This document shows positions 48,812-57,455 of a stretch of DNA of 64,000 nt, piece after piece. Position numbers and translations under genes: made by a program. The stretch comes from Flavonifractor sp. An92 (GTDB lineage Bacteria; Bacillota; Clostridia; Oscillospirales; Oscillospiraceae), in contig NZ_NFGZ01000006.1 of the NCBI RefSeq assembly GCF_002159175.1, forward strand, positions 1-64,000, written 5' to 3'. Positions within the stretch are counted from its first letter, which is position 1. Each line of letters starts with the position of its first letter. The notes below the pieces were generated by a model. It saw nothing but the letters and a program-made list of their open reading frames with translations. It did not search any database and was not told where the DNA came from.

Positions 48812-48944
48812 AAAAAGATCCCCCTTTTCTGTTGTTCCTTCGCAAGGTAACCATAACAGAAAACGGGGGATTTGAAAAGCAATGCTGCGTGGCAAGGGCC
48901 TTTCCGGCCCGCAACGATCTGTTGCGGGGGCCGGAAGGCGCCGA

Positions 48945-50120
48945 TCAGCGCCGCTCGGGCATCCGCAGCCGGTGGTAGTAGCCGTCCACGTAGGTCACAT
49001 AGACGATGGCGTCCACCACATAGGCGATGGCCGTGAGGGCAAAGCCCCGGGTCAGGCCCATGGACTCCTGCATGAAGCCCATGAGCAGGGAGCCGATGCC
49101 GATGCCGATGTCATAGGAAAGCATATAGGTGGAGTTGGCCACGCCGCGCTTGGGGCCGGGGGTGGTGCCGGTGACGAAGGACTGGAACAGGGGCTGCAAA
49201 ATGCCATAGCCCAGGCCGAAGAAGAATCCGGCGGCCAGCAGGTGTACACCGGTGTTCAGGAAGAGGAAGCTGACCATGGTGAGGATCAGGACCACCAGGC
49301 TGGCAAAGACCAGCGGGCGGTGCTTTCCGGCGTCGATGGCCTTCTGCGTAGACAGCTTGGAGAGCAGCATCCCCGCCACCAGGCAGATGTAGAAATACGG
49401 CAGGTAGCCCATGATGCCCTTCTCCTGGGCCAGGATGGAGGAATAGGCGATGACCGCGCCGTAGGGGATCATCAGAAACATCATGTTGAACATGAAGGGC
49501 AGAGCGGGCCCGTGGATGGAGTCCTTGAGGGAGAACTTCTTCCGCTCCACCTTGGGGTACTTCATCCGGCAGCAGGACACGCAAATCAGCGCCGCCACCG
49601 TGATGCCGAACACGGTCAGGAAGGAGGCCTTGCTGCTCAAGCGGCTCTGCACCTGGAGCCCCACAAAGGGCCCCACCGCCATGCCGATGGACACGGTGAA
49701 GGCGAAGCGGCTGATGCCCTCGGTCACCTTGGCGGGCGGCAGCACGTCACCGGCCAGAGTCATGGTGGCCGAGCCGCACACCGAGTACACCACGCCCATG
49801 TACAGCCGCACCACGATCAGCAGGCCGAACACCGGAAAGGCCAGAAAGGCGGGGAACGACAGGCAGAAGAGGGTCAGAAAGAGCAGATACACGTGATAGC
49901 GGTTGAAGTTATCCAGCAGGTAGCCCGCCACCGGCCGGAAGAGGACAGTGGCGACGGACATCGCGGTGAGGACGATGCCCACCCGGGAGCCAGTGATGCC
50001 GATCTCCTGACAGTACACCGGGATCAGGGGGATGGAGGCGTAAAACGCCGCCAGGACCAGCAGATTTGTGATAAACAGGAGCACAAATCTCCAATTCCAG
50101 ATTTTTTCGGATTGTTCCAT
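48945..50120 (-). CDS. MFS-family transporter (391 aa)
   Basis: Twelve membrane segments with MFS motif A-like sequences (GYLLDNFNRYHVYLLFL between helices 2 and 3, with the loop RVGIVLTAMSVATVLFRPVA before it) and a typical N-terminal WNWRFVLLFITNLLVLAAFY. The start MEQSEKIWN has AAGGAG ten bases upstream; a longer start would extend into the operator. A drug or metabolite exporter is likely because it is divergent from a MarR gene and under palindromic sites, but the substrate is unknown. Confidence 0.87.
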   Translation of the reverse strand: MEQSEKIWNWRFVLLFITNLLVLAAFYASIPLIPVYCQEIGITGSRVGIVLTAMSVATVLFRPVAGYLLDNFNRYHVYLLFLTLFCLSFPAFLAFPVFGLLIVVRLYMGVVYSVCGSATMTLAGDVLPPAKVTEGISRFAFTVSIGMAVGPFVGLQVQSRLSSKASFLTVFGITVAALICVSCCRMKYPKVERKKFSLKDSIHGPALPFMFNMMFLMIPYGAVIAYSSILAQEKGIMGYLPYFYICLVAGMLLSKLSTQKAIDAGKHRPLVFASLVVLILTMVSFLFLNTGVHLLAAGFFFGLGYGILQPLFQSFVTGTTPGPKRGVANSTYMLSYDIGIGIGSLLMGFMQESMGLTRGFALTAIAYVVDAIVYVTYVDGYYHRLRMPERR

Positions 50121-50154
50121 ACCAATATAACTCCTTCGTTTCTCCAAAATAAAA

Positions 50155-50216
50155 ATAGTGGCAATTGCCACTATTCCAATATAGCACACCGTTAAACGCC
50201 CGTCAACAACTTGTTG
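50155..50216. promoter_or_regulatory. MFS gene promoter (leftward) with palindromic operators
   Basis: On the minus strand TTGACG, 17-base spacer, TATATT (50178-50206). A perfect 20-bp palindrome ATAGTGGCAATTGCCACTAT (50155-50174) covers the start region and a 13-bp palindrome CAACAA-C-TTGTTG (50204-50216) the -35 edge. Confidence 0.7.
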
Positions 50217-50220
50217 CATC

Positions 50221-50265
50221 TGCCACCAGATGGCATTTGCAAAAGTCGGGCCTCTGCACTATAAT
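50221..50265 (+). promoter_or_regulatory. MarR gene promoter (rightward) with operator
   Basis: TTGCAA, 17-base spacer, TATAAT (50237-50265). TGCCA-CCAGA-TGGCA (50221-50235) is an inverted repeat just upstream of the -35, sharing TGCCA with the 20-bp palindrome. Confidence 0.65.
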
Positions 50266-50294
50266 GGTCTCAGCACACAAAGGAGGCTCGGGCC

Positions 50295-50729
50295 GTGGAA
50301 CATACTATGGACAGCGCCTTGAAGGCCATTTCCATCCTGCACCGAAAATCGCACATCTGGCTCAACAACAGCTGTGCCCAATATGGCCTGACCGCGGCAC
50401 AGGCGGTGGTCATCTGCATCGTCTGCGACTATCACGCCCTGACCCAGGACGAGATCACCAAGCGGCTGGGCCTCGATAAGAGCGTCATCGCCAAGACCGT
50501 CACCAAGCTGGAGGAGACGGGATTCCTCATGCGCACCACCAACGCCCGGGACAAGCGGACCTATGACATCCGCCCCACCGACCGCGCTCTGGAGGTACAC
50601 CCCTTTGTCCGGGAACAGATGGACGTATGCTTCCAGCGCATGACCCAGCAGATGACCGAAGATCAGCGGGCGGAATTCCGGCAGCTTCTGAAGCTGGCGG
50701 CGGAGACCACCCTGGCTCAGGAGGACTAA
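50295..50729 (+). CDS. MarR-family regulator of the MFS transporter (144 aa), GTG start
   Basis: The winged helix is clear: ICIVCDYHALTQDEITKRLG, LDKSVIAKTVTKLEETGFLM, RTTNARDKRTYDIRPTDRAL. AGGAGG lies eight bases before the GTG. It is divergent from the MFS gene and three palindromes lie between them, so it probably represses both, as in many MarR-transporter pairs. Ligand unknown. Confidence 0.87.
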   Translation: MEHTMDSALKAISILHRKSHIWLNNSCAQYGLTAAQAVVICIVCDYHALTQDEITKRLGLDKSVIAKTVTKLEETGFLMRTTNARDKRTYDIRPTDRALEVHPFVREQMDVCFQRMTQQMTEDQRAEFRQLLKLAAETTLAQED

Positions 50730-50762
50730 GTCCCCCCTCCCGCGCCCGGAATACACAGAATA

Positions 50763-50796
50763 AGCCCCCGGTCCACCAAGTGGACCGGGGGCTCTC
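50763..50796. terminator. Terminator between MarR and dehydratase genes
   Basis: AGCCCCCGGTCCAC and GTGGACCGGGGGCT stem; serves convergent genes. The flanking T-tract is short. Confidence 0.7.
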
Positions 50797-50824
50797 TATT
50801 CTCCTTCTCCCATTTCAGGAGCCG

Positions 50825-51913
50825 TCACAGCATTTCAAGAAACGCGGCGATGCGGGTCTTGAGCTGGCCGACATCCGAGTCGCCGGCGCTGGTCTCCACC
50901 GCCATGTAGGGCAGATCGTGCTGCCGGCAGAAGCGGCTCAGCTTGTCCCGCTCCACCGTGTAGGCGTGGCAGGTCTGCAAGGTGAGGTCCAGGATCCCAT
51001 CCACGCGGTATTCCTCCGCCAGGCGCAGCAAAAGGGCAAAGCGCAGATCATTGGGGGCCATGATGGCACAGGCCGTGTTTCGGTAGCACTCGGCCAGGGC
51101 ACCCACAAGATCCTCCGCCTCGGTGTCCGTATGGCGCACGCTGGACTTGGCCAGCTCACAGTTCTCAAAGCAGACCACCACGCCGTCGTTTTCCTCCACG
51201 GCCTGAAGGACCTTGCGGTATACGCCGCCCAGAGGGCAGCCGGTGAGCAGGATGCGTTTCGCGTCGGCAGGCACCGTGTGCTCCGCCGATGCCAGCCGCT
51301 CCCGCTGCTGCCGGTAGGCCGCGGTCCGCTCCTCGCAGGTGGGGTTGGCCTGGGCGGTGCGCCAGGCCTCGTAGAGCTGCGCGCCCCACACGGCCGGCGG
51401 CTCCGCCTTCTGGAGCGCCATCAGCTCCATGACGCTCTCCCGCTCGGCATTGGCCTGCCGGGCCGCCTCCCGCAGCCCCTCCTCCGTGACCTGGGCGCCA
51501 AAACGGTCTTGGAGCATGCGGATCAGGTAGCCCAGCTCCGAGCGGATCAGAGGCGCCACATACGCCCGGTCGCTCCCCTGGGCCACCTGATAGTACCAGA
51601 GCTTCTCCTGAGGGGTGATGAGCTCGTACATCTTTTTCTTGCCGTCACAGGAGCTCTCAGTGAGGATGAGATCCACGTCCTTCAGCACGGGGTCTTCACA
51701 GATGCTGTAACACTCCTTCACGACGGGGCAGAGGTTGCCAGGCAGTGCCCGGGGCGAGATATCCGCCACATCCTCCAGATGGGTCAGACGGATCACGGCG
51801 AAGCCGGCCGCGGTCAGTACTTCCTCCGGCACATGGGAACAGAAGTGGACCGCCACCCGCTGCCCCCGCTGATGGCACCGGTCGATGATCTGCTTCAGCT
51901 GCTGCTTATCCAT
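50825..51913 (-). CDS. 2-hydroxyacyl-CoA dehydratase family subunit (362 aa)
   Basis: The fold and cysteines match the HgdB/BcrC-like family: GNLCPVVKECYSICED, SSCDGKKKMYELITP, TGCPLGG and GILDLTLQTCHAYTVERDKL. Three conserved Cys bind a [4Fe-4S] cluster. With the partner gene it should remove water from a 2-hydroxyacyl-CoA by a ketyl-radical route, starting from an activating ATPase that supplies one electron. That activator is not in the window. It overlaps the partner gene by eight bases. Substrate (lactoyl, hydroxyglutaryl or an aryl analogue) cannot be read. Confidence 0.82.
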   Translation of the reverse strand: MDKQQLKQIIDRCHQRGQRVAVHFCSHVPEEVLTAAGFAVIRLTHLEDVADISPRALPGNLCPVVKECYSICEDPVLKDVDLILTESSCDGKKKMYELITPQEKLWYYQVAQGSDRAYVAPLIRSELGYLIRMLQDRFGAQVTEEGLREAARQANAERESVMELMALQKAEPPAVWGAQLYEAWRTAQANPTCEERTAAYRQQRERLASAEHTVPADAKRILLTGCPLGGVYRKVLQAVEENDGVVVCFENCELAKSSVRHTDTEAEDLVGALAECYRNTACAIMAPNDLRFALLLRLAEEYRVDGILDLTLQTCHAYTVERDKLSRFCRQHDLPYMAVETSAGDSDVGQLKTRIAAFLEML

Positions 51914-53096
51914 AGAGCGCCTCCTCCTTTTTCTTGCGGATCATCTCCAGATAGGCCTCGATACGGGTGCGGATCTGCCCCTCGTCTCCGGGTGTGAAGT
52001 CCGTCTCGATGTGAAGGAGGGGAATGCCTTTGCGCTGACAGACCCGGCGGATGTTCTCGGTCTCGATGGCGAAGGGGTTGCAGGAGTGCAGCGTCAGGCT
52101 GACTACGCCGTCGGCCTTCCACTCATCGATGGTATCGGCCACCTGCTCCATACGACGGGTATTGGGAGATACCACGGCGCAGGGCACCTCGATGTATTTT
52201 TCCGCGATGCGGACGATGGGATCCCGGCTGCGGTCCTCAGACACCAGGCGGCGGCGGGAGGAAATGCCGCTGCACCCCTCATAGCAGACGATGGCGCCGC
52301 CCAGTTCCTCCAGCACATTGACGGTCTTTTCCGCCACGCCGCCCAGGCCCGCACCGGAAATGATGATACGGGGGCGGCAGGGGTCCGGGGCGAAGGGCCC
52401 CTGCCCGGCGTGCCAGTCGGCCTCGCACTGGTCCAGGATCTCCTTCAGCTTCTCATATTTCCGATGCCGGTCAAAGATGTACTGCTCTCCCTCCATCACG
52501 TCCCGCATATGCGTGCCGGTGATGGCCGGAGGATCGTATTTGCCCAGTTCGTAAATGCGGGCGGCCTGGACCCGCTCCTTGTTGCACCACTCGATGGCCT
52601 CGTTCAGCTTGTCCTCAGTGATCTCCTCGCCGGTGAATTCTTCCAGTCCCCGGGTAAAGGCCCGCAGCTCGGTGATCCACATGTCCAGGGAGCGCTCATA
52701 GTCGGGCAGGTTGGGCAGATGGATGACCTGCATGGGTTTGAGCTCCCCCAGCAGCTCATACATTTTCTTTTTCCCGTCACAGGTGGTCTCTCCCACCACG
52801 ATGTCGGAGAAATATGCGTACGGGCAGCTGTCCTCCAGGGCATGCCCATAGCTGGCCTTGATGAGGGGGCAGAGATTGGCGGGCAGGCGGGTCTCGGCCG
52901 TCTTGATGGGTGCGGCGCTCTTGCCGCACAGGCCCACCGAATAGAGCCCGGCCGCCAGGATGATCTCGGCGGGGGTGTACTGGCAGAACGTGCCGCACAC
53001 CTTTTTACCGCTCTCCTTCAGCTCCTTGACGGCCAGAAAGCCCTGCTGCCGCGCCTCGGCAAACTCGGAAAAATGTTCGGGCAATGAGATCGACAT
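51906..53096 (-). CDS. 2-hydroxyacyl-CoA dehydratase family subunit (396 aa)
   Basis: Same family as the next gene: ANLCPLIKASYGHALEDSCP, GETTCDGKKKMYELLGELK, ISGAGLGG and GVVSLTLHSCNPFAIETENI, with the cluster Cys residues conserved. The two are unequal paralogues that should form the alpha-beta dehydratase core. Start MSISLPEH was chosen because AAGGAGG lies eight bases before it; an ATG two codons earlier is too close. A good promoter is just upstream. Confidence 0.82.
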   Translation of the reverse strand: MSISLPEHFSEFAEARQQGFLAVKELKESGKKVCGTFCQYTPAEIILAAGLYSVGLCGKSAAPIKTAETRLPANLCPLIKASYGHALEDSCPYAYFSDIVVGETTCDGKKKMYELLGELKPMQVIHLPNLPDYERSLDMWITELRAFTRGLEEFTGEEITEDKLNEAIEWCNKERVQAARIYELGKYDPPAITGTHMRDVMEGEQYIFDRHRKYEKLKEILDQCEADWHAGQGPFAPDPCRPRIIISGAGLGGVAEKTVNVLEELGGAIVCYEGCSGISSRRRLVSEDRSRDPIVRIAEKYIEVPCAVVSPNTRRMEQVADTIDEWKADGVVSLTLHSCNPFAIETENIRRVCQRKGIPLLHIETDFTPGDEGQIRTRIEAYLEMIRKKKEEALYG

Positions 53097-53165
53097 GCGC
53101 ATTTCCTCCTTGAAATCCGTTTGTGCTGGAAAAGGAAAAATCGTAGTTCGTGCCGTTGCGTTTTT

Positions 53166-53194
53166 ATTCTACTCTTGTGCCAAACCCATTGCAA
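53166..53194 (-). promoter_or_regulatory. Promoter of the dehydratase pair
   Basis: On the minus strand TTGCAA, 17-base spacer, TAGAAT, 70 bases before the start codon. Confidence 0.6.
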
Positions 53195-53243
53195 GCTTTG
53201 ACTGAACTTCTGCGTTTGATGAGGCCGCACGGTCTATGCAAGA

Positions 53244-53274
53244 AAGCGCCTCCCCGCTGAACGGGGAGGCGCTT
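53244..53274 (-). terminator. Terminator of the DUF62 operon
   Basis: AAGCGCCTCCCCG and CGGGGAGGCGCTT form a perfect stem followed by TCTT on the minus strand, separating the SAM-hydrolase operon from the dehydratase pair. Confidence 0.8.
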
Positions 53275-53298
53275 TGTTCCTGTGGTATGAACTGCCGC

Positions 53299-54147
53299 TT
53301 ACCAGCGGATCTCCAGGTCGTAGACGCTGCCGCCCTGGATCGCGTAGGTGCGGCAGAAATTCCCCTGGTTGAGGGCGATCCCCAGGAAGGAGTTCATCTC
53401 CTGATAGAGGATGGGCGCGCCCACGGGGACGAAGCCGAAGGCCTTGTGGTACACCATATCGGCCTCATAGGCCACCGCGCCGTCCAGCGTCAGGCACACA
53501 TGCACCTTCTGACCGAAGGAAATTCCGGTCTCCACGAAGGCGCGGTTGGGGATGTTGGTGGCCAGGATGCCGAAGCCGTTCTCATGGTTGCCGCTGGTGC
53601 CGAAGGCCACGCCCCGCACCACGCCGTCGCCCACCTCGTGGGGGTAGAGCTTATGCCGCACGATCTCCTCCACCGGATAGGCGGGGCCCACCTCCTCAAA
53701 GGTGATGATCCCGGCGGCCAGCTTGGCCGCGCAGTAGGCGAACATATCCCGGCCGTGGAAGATATTCACGAACTCCGCGCCGTGGTAGTAGTGCCGGCTC
53801 TCATCGATCTGCCGGACTTCCTCGATGCCGTAGAATTCCTGGACCATGGTCAGGGTCCCGTTGTCCGGGGTCACGATGTAGTAGCCGTTTTTGGTCTTGG
53901 CCACACAGGCGCGGCGGTCAGTGCCCACACCGGGGTCCACCACCGACACGAACACCGTCCCCTCCGGCCAGCAGGGGATGGTGTATTGCAGATACTCCGA
54001 CGCGGCGGTAATGTCGAAGGGCGGGACCAGATGGGTCAGGTCGTGGATCTCCAAGGTGGGGTCCACCCGCTTGCACACTCCGTGCATGGACGCGACCAGG
54101 CCGCTGTCGATGCCGAAATCAGACTGCATAACCACACAGTGCTTCAT
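53299..54147 (-). CDS. SAM hydrolase (DUF62, SAM hydroxide adenosyltransferase) paralogue 1 (282 aa)
   Basis: The N-terminal MQSDFGIDSGLV, VVDPGVGTDRRACVA and IFHGRDMFAYCAAKLA blocks define the DUF62 family, which cleaves S-adenosylmethionine with water to adenosine and methionine. The Asp-Arg-His active set is D71, R78, H131 with the same D-to-R spacing (7) as in the archaeal enzyme. It is the last of four co-directional genes and lies 15 bases after its paralogue. Divergence between the two (for example GHH...FVN vs ETT...EVQ) suggests distinct roles. True in vivo substrate unknown. Confidence 0.85.
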   Translation of the reverse strand: MKHCVVMQSDFGIDSGLVASMHGVCKRVDPTLEIHDLTHLVPPFDITAASEYLQYTIPCWPEGTVFVSVVDPGVGTDRRACVAKTKNGYYIVTPDNGTLTMVQEFYGIEEVRQIDESRHYYHGAEFVNIFHGRDMFAYCAAKLAAGIITFEEVGPAYPVEEIVRHKLYPHEVGDGVVRGVAFGTSGNHENGFGILATNIPNRAFVETGISFGQKVHVCLTLDGAVAYEADMVYHKAFGFVPVGAPILYQEMNSFLGIALNQGNFCRTYAIQGGSVYDLEIRW

Positions 54148-54162
54148 GATCTGGGTCCCTCC

Positions 54163-54999
54163 TTACCGCTTGCGGAAGCAGATCGTCCAGTCCGGTCCGC
54201 TGCCGATGTCATATTCCACCGAAATGTTGCGCAGGTTCTTGGCGATCTGAAGATGCTTGCTCTCGCTGATCATGACCAGGGGCTCTCCCTCCGGGACATA
54301 TCCGAAGCTGGGCACATAGGCCATCTCCGCCCGGTACACCTCCCGGTCCCGGCAGCAGACGACGCACTCCACCCGGTCGCCGTGGCGGACCTGGATCTGC
54401 TCAAACATGGCATAGGGGATGTTGGAATCCACCAGGCCGAAATTGCGCGCGGAGCTCTCGATCATGCCACGGACGGTGTCCCCTTCCACCCGGGGCTCCA
54501 CCATCTCATGCTCCACGATCTCCTCCACCGGGTAGGCCGGTCCCACCCCGGCATAGTCGATGATGCCGGCGGCCAGCTTGGCGGCGCAGTAGGCGAACAG
54601 ATCCCGGCCGTGGAAGATCTGCACCTCGCGGGTAGTCTCCAGGCGGTTTTTGGTCTCGTCGATGACACGGACCGTCTCGATCCCCACGAATTTCTTCAGA
54701 TGGGTCAGGGTGCCGTTGTCCGGGGTGACCACATAGGAGCCGTTCTTCAGCTTAGCCACACAGGCCCGGCGGTCGGTGCCCACGCCGGGGTCCACCACCG
54801 ACACGAAGATGGTGCCGGCCGGCCAGAAGGGGACCACATAGTTCAGGCTGATGGAGGCCTGATAGGTGTTGAAGGGCTCGATGTCGTGGCAGCAGTCAAA
54901 GGTGCGCAGGGTGGGGTCGATGGACTGGATGACGCCGTCCATGGTACAGGTCGCCATTCCCTTGGTAAAATCGGTCTGCATCACAATGGCAGGTTTCAT
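54163..54999 (-). CDS. SAM hydrolase (DUF62) paralogue 2 (278 aa)
   Basis: MQTDFTKGMATC, VVDPGVGTDRRACVA and IFHGRDLFAYCAAKLA match the family, with the putative catalytic set D70, R77, H130. The N-terminal SAM loop reads TDFTKG where paralogue 1 has SDFGID, so the two may differ in substrate or one may be a partner subunit. It has AAGGAGGTACC before the ATG and is flanked by its paralogue and a GPH-type transporter. A hydrolase of SAM, or of an imported adenosyl compound, is inferred. Confidence 0.85.
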   Translation of the reverse strand: MKPAIVMQTDFTKGMATCTMDGVIQSIDPTLRTFDCCHDIEPFNTYQASISLNYVVPFWPAGTIFVSVVDPGVGTDRRACVAKLKNGSYVVTPDNGTLTHLKKFVGIETVRVIDETKNRLETTREVQIFHGRDLFAYCAAKLAAGIIDYAGVGPAYPVEEIVEHEMVEPRVEGDTVRGMIESSARNFGLVDSNIPYAMFEQIQVRHGDRVECVVCCRDREVYRAEMAYVPSFGYVPEGEPLVMISESKHLQIAKNLRNISVEYDIGSGPDWTICFRKR

Positions 55000-55052
55000 A
55001 AAAGGTACCTCCTTCAGTTGGTTCGGGTACAGAACAGATGACTTGATCTTAT

Positions 55053-56414
55053 TTACTCTTTGCCGCTGCGGATGGCCTCCAGCCGCTCCCGGGTCAGGGG
55101 GGAGAGCAGCAGGACCAGGCCGGCGATGAGCATGAACACGCCGGGCAGGATGGTGTAGAGCGATTCAATGGTCCCCAGCGCCTGCTCGGTCTGCTGCGCC
55201 GCGTCGGCCAGGAAGCCGCTCCCGTCCAGCAGAAGGCCGAACACCAGCGACGCCACCGCGCCGCCCAGCTTGAGGAGGAAGGAGTAGTAAGACATGATGA
55301 TTCCGTCCTTGCGCTTGTGGGACTTGGCCTCCTCCGCGTCCGCCACGTCGTAGAGGAAATTGAAGATGAACATCCAGTAGGCGGCCGGCCCGATGCTCAG
55401 GAGCAGCATATAGATGGTGGCGGCGGTCAGGCTCCCGATCCCCACCAGCTTGGCCAAAATCATCACTGCGCCGCTGAAGCCCATGCAGGCCACGTAGACG
55501 TACTTTTTATCAAAGATCTGGGCGGCCTTCATCAGGAACGGCACCGCCACGATGGAGGTGGCCGTCTGCACGGTGAACAGGACGGAGGCCTGCACCTCGG
55601 TGACGCCCAGGCAATAGGTGGTGTAGTAGAGCACGCTGGAATTGAACAGGGCCATATAGACATTGGTACATAGCGCCGCCACGATCACCACGAGATAGGG
55701 CCGGTAGCTCATGACCTCCCGGATCTCCTGCCAGAGCGCCCCGATGCTGAAGGTCTTGGTGGCAGGCCCCTCCTCCACGGGCTCCAGGCCGTAGGTGCTG
55801 CGCCAGACGATGAAGATGGTGACCATCACGATCACCGCGATGCCCATGGCCATGTACAGCCAGGCCGTATCGGTGGCCACGCCCCGCTCCACCAGCTTGC
55901 CCACAAAGAAGGTGGACAGAGAGCTGGCGCAGAAGGTACCCAGGAAGCCGGTCACCTGACGGATGCCGGAGATCTTGGTGCGGGCATAGTCGTCCTGCTC
56001 GATCACCGCGCCCATGGAGTAGTAGGGGATGTTCCAGATGGTGTACGCCGTCCAGAACACCAGAACGATAAAACCGTAGTAGAGGTTCTTGATGTTGGGG
56101 GCAAAGTCCACGTTGAGGAACAGCAGCACAATGGATGCGCCCAGCGGGATGATGGACGCCCCCACAAAGGCGCGGCGCTTTCCGTGCTTGGCCCGGCACA
56201 CGTCCATGCACATGCCGCAGATGGGGTCGGTGATGGCGTCCCAGACGATGGCGATGGACAGGATCGCGCCGGAGACTTTTGGGGAAATGCCGGCCACGGT
56301 CGTCAGGAAGAAGGACAGGAAGGTAAAGATGAAGCCGTATGCAGCATAATCGCCCAGTGCGCCGATGGAATAGCCGAACATTTTGCGAAGGGGCAACGTC
56401 TGATTTTGTTTCAT
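55053..56414 (-). CDS. GPH-family sugar or cation symporter (MFS superfamily), 453 aa
   Basis: The start MKQNQTLPLRKMFGYSIGAL, the AIVWDAITDPICGMCMD loop (GPH signature with D-P), and KRRAFVGASIIPLGAS are characteristic of the glycoside-pentoside-hexuronide family (LacY/MelB type). Twelve membrane helices are seen. In an operon with two SAM hydrolases the cargo could be a nucleoside or sugar-like compound; MelB-type carriers more often bring in sugars. Specificity is unknown. Confidence 0.85.
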   Translation of the reverse strand: MKQNQTLPLRKMFGYSIGALGDYAAYGFIFTFLSFFLTTVAGISPKVSGAILSIAIVWDAITDPICGMCMDVCRAKHGKRRAFVGASIIPLGASIVLLFLNVDFAPNIKNLYYGFIVLVFWTAYTIWNIPYYSMGAVIEQDDYARTKISGIRQVTGFLGTFCASSLSTFFVGKLVERGVATDTAWLYMAMGIAVIVMVTIFIVWRSTYGLEPVEEGPATKTFSIGALWQEIREVMSYRPYLVVIVAALCTNVYMALFNSSVLYYTTYCLGVTEVQASVLFTVQTATSIVAVPFLMKAAQIFDKKYVYVACMGFSGAVMILAKLVGIGSLTAATIYMLLLSIGPAAYWMFIFNFLYDVADAEEAKSHKRKDGIIMSYYSFLLKLGGAVASLVFGLLLDGSGFLADAAQQTEQALGTIESLYTILPGVFMLIAGLVLLLSPLTRERLEAIRSGKE

Positions 56415-56459
56415 GATCGTTCTCTCTCCTCATCAAGGTGATAGTATGGGATGCTGGCC

Positions 56460-57236
56460 CTATTCAGATACCGAGAACACCCCCCACTTTCCGATCTCCC
56501 GGAAGCCCAGGGCTTCAAACAGAGAGTGCTCGCCGGCGCAGTCGCTGAACACGTGGGGCTGACGGCCCTCCCGCGCCATACACCGGCACAGGGTGGACGT
56601 CAGCGCCGTCCCCAGTCCCCTCGCCTGATACTCCGGCGCCACGGCCAGTCCGCCCAGCATACAGGCTCCGGCGGTCTGGGCAGCGCTGTTGATGTGGGCG
56701 ATGATCTTCCCATCGTCCTCACAGTAGAGGTGGACTCCCTCACCGCTGGCGATCCGGTTGGAGATCATATCTTTCTCTCCATAGAGCGCCTGGAAGCCGG
56801 GAACGGTCATCAAAAAGGCGTGGAGCCGGTCCACATCCCGCTCTGTGGCCACCTGGACTGGAAGGGCCTCCTCCTGCCCCGTCCAGCTCCTGGGCAGCGC
56901 CAGCAGCCGTTTTTCCTGATAGACGCCCAGGTCACCCAGATACTCCCCCGCCCGGCGGACCAGAGAGGCCTCGCCCATGATGGTGCGCACACCGGACGTC
57001 ACCCAGTCGTGCAGCGCCGTCCGGTCCGGCGTCTCCCCGCTCAACAGCAGGTTCCCGTAATAGCGCAGGCATACGCCCCGGATCCCTCCATCCGGGTTGG
57101 TCAGCCGAAAGACCTGTTGATTCGGATGGGAGAATCCATAGAGCTGGATGTCCGACAGCAGAAAGATGTTGAAGTGGATCTTTCGGCTGAGATAGGCCAC
57201 CAGCTCGGCCCGGTGCTGTTCCTGACAGCGGATCAT
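56460..57236 (-). CDS. GNAT-family N-acetyltransferase (258 aa)
   Basis: The C-terminal half has the GNAT acetyl-CoA loop (ACMLGGLAVAPEYQARGLGT: motif A with R-x-x-G-x-G) and FSDCAGEHSLFEALGFREIG (motif B). The N-terminal 110 residues (HFNIFLLSDIQLYGFSHPN) look like a second degenerate GNAT domain, common in two-domain members. GGGGGCGGTGAAAGG precedes the start. First gene of the GntR-controlled operon; the acetyl acceptor is unknown. Confidence 0.8.
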   Translation of the reverse strand: MIRCQEQHRAELVAYLSRKIHFNIFLLSDIQLYGFSHPNQQVFRLTNPDGGIRGVCLRYYGNLLLSGETPDRTALHDWVTSGVRTIMGEASLVRRAGEYLGDLGVYQEKRLLALPRSWTGQEEALPVQVATERDVDRLHAFLMTVPGFQALYGEKDMISNRIASGEGVHLYCEDDGKIIAHINSAAQTAGACMLGGLAVAPEYQARGLGTALTSTLCRCMAREGRQPHVFSDCAGEHSLFEALGFREIGKWGVFSVSE

Positions 57237-57254
57237 CCTTTCACCGCCCCCTAT

Positions 57255-57267
57255 CTTGTTGAACAAG
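57255..57267. promoter_or_regulatory. GntR operator 1
   Basis: CTTGTT-G-AACAAG, perfect 13-bp palindrome downstream of the leftward promoter. A CTTGT-N10-ACAAG pair (57274-57293) follows over the promoter. Confidence 0.6.
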
Positions 57268-57283
57268 TTTTATCTTGTTTAAT

Positions 57284-57312
57284 AATATACAAGCTCCTCT
57301 CTCCCCTGTCAA
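57284..57312 (-). promoter_or_regulatory. Promoter of the GNAT-GPH-DUF62 operon
   Basis: On the minus strand TTGACA, 17-base spacer, TATATT; ACAAG elements overlap the -10 region. Confidence 0.65.
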
Positions 57313-57351
57313 TCCCTTTTGTGCAGAGATGTGGCATCTTTTCAAAATCAA

Positions 57352-57364
57352 CTTGTTGCACAAG
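57352..57364. promoter_or_regulatory. GntR operator 2
   Basis: CTTGT-TGC-ACAAG, second copy of the same palindrome type, upstream of the GntR gene. Confidence 0.55.
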
Positions 57365-57455
57365 ATGCACCTCCTCCCTTGCCATTGTTCACGGGGGGTG
57401 TTATACTAAATCCAAGTACAGCCAATCGAGGTTCTGCCTGGAAGAGGAGGAACAC

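Noticed and set aside
56451-57455. A long N-terminal extension of the GntR regulator
   Set aside because: It is antisense to the GNAT gene and spans the divergent promoters and operators; the ATG at 57456 has a strong ribosome site and matches the GntR family start.
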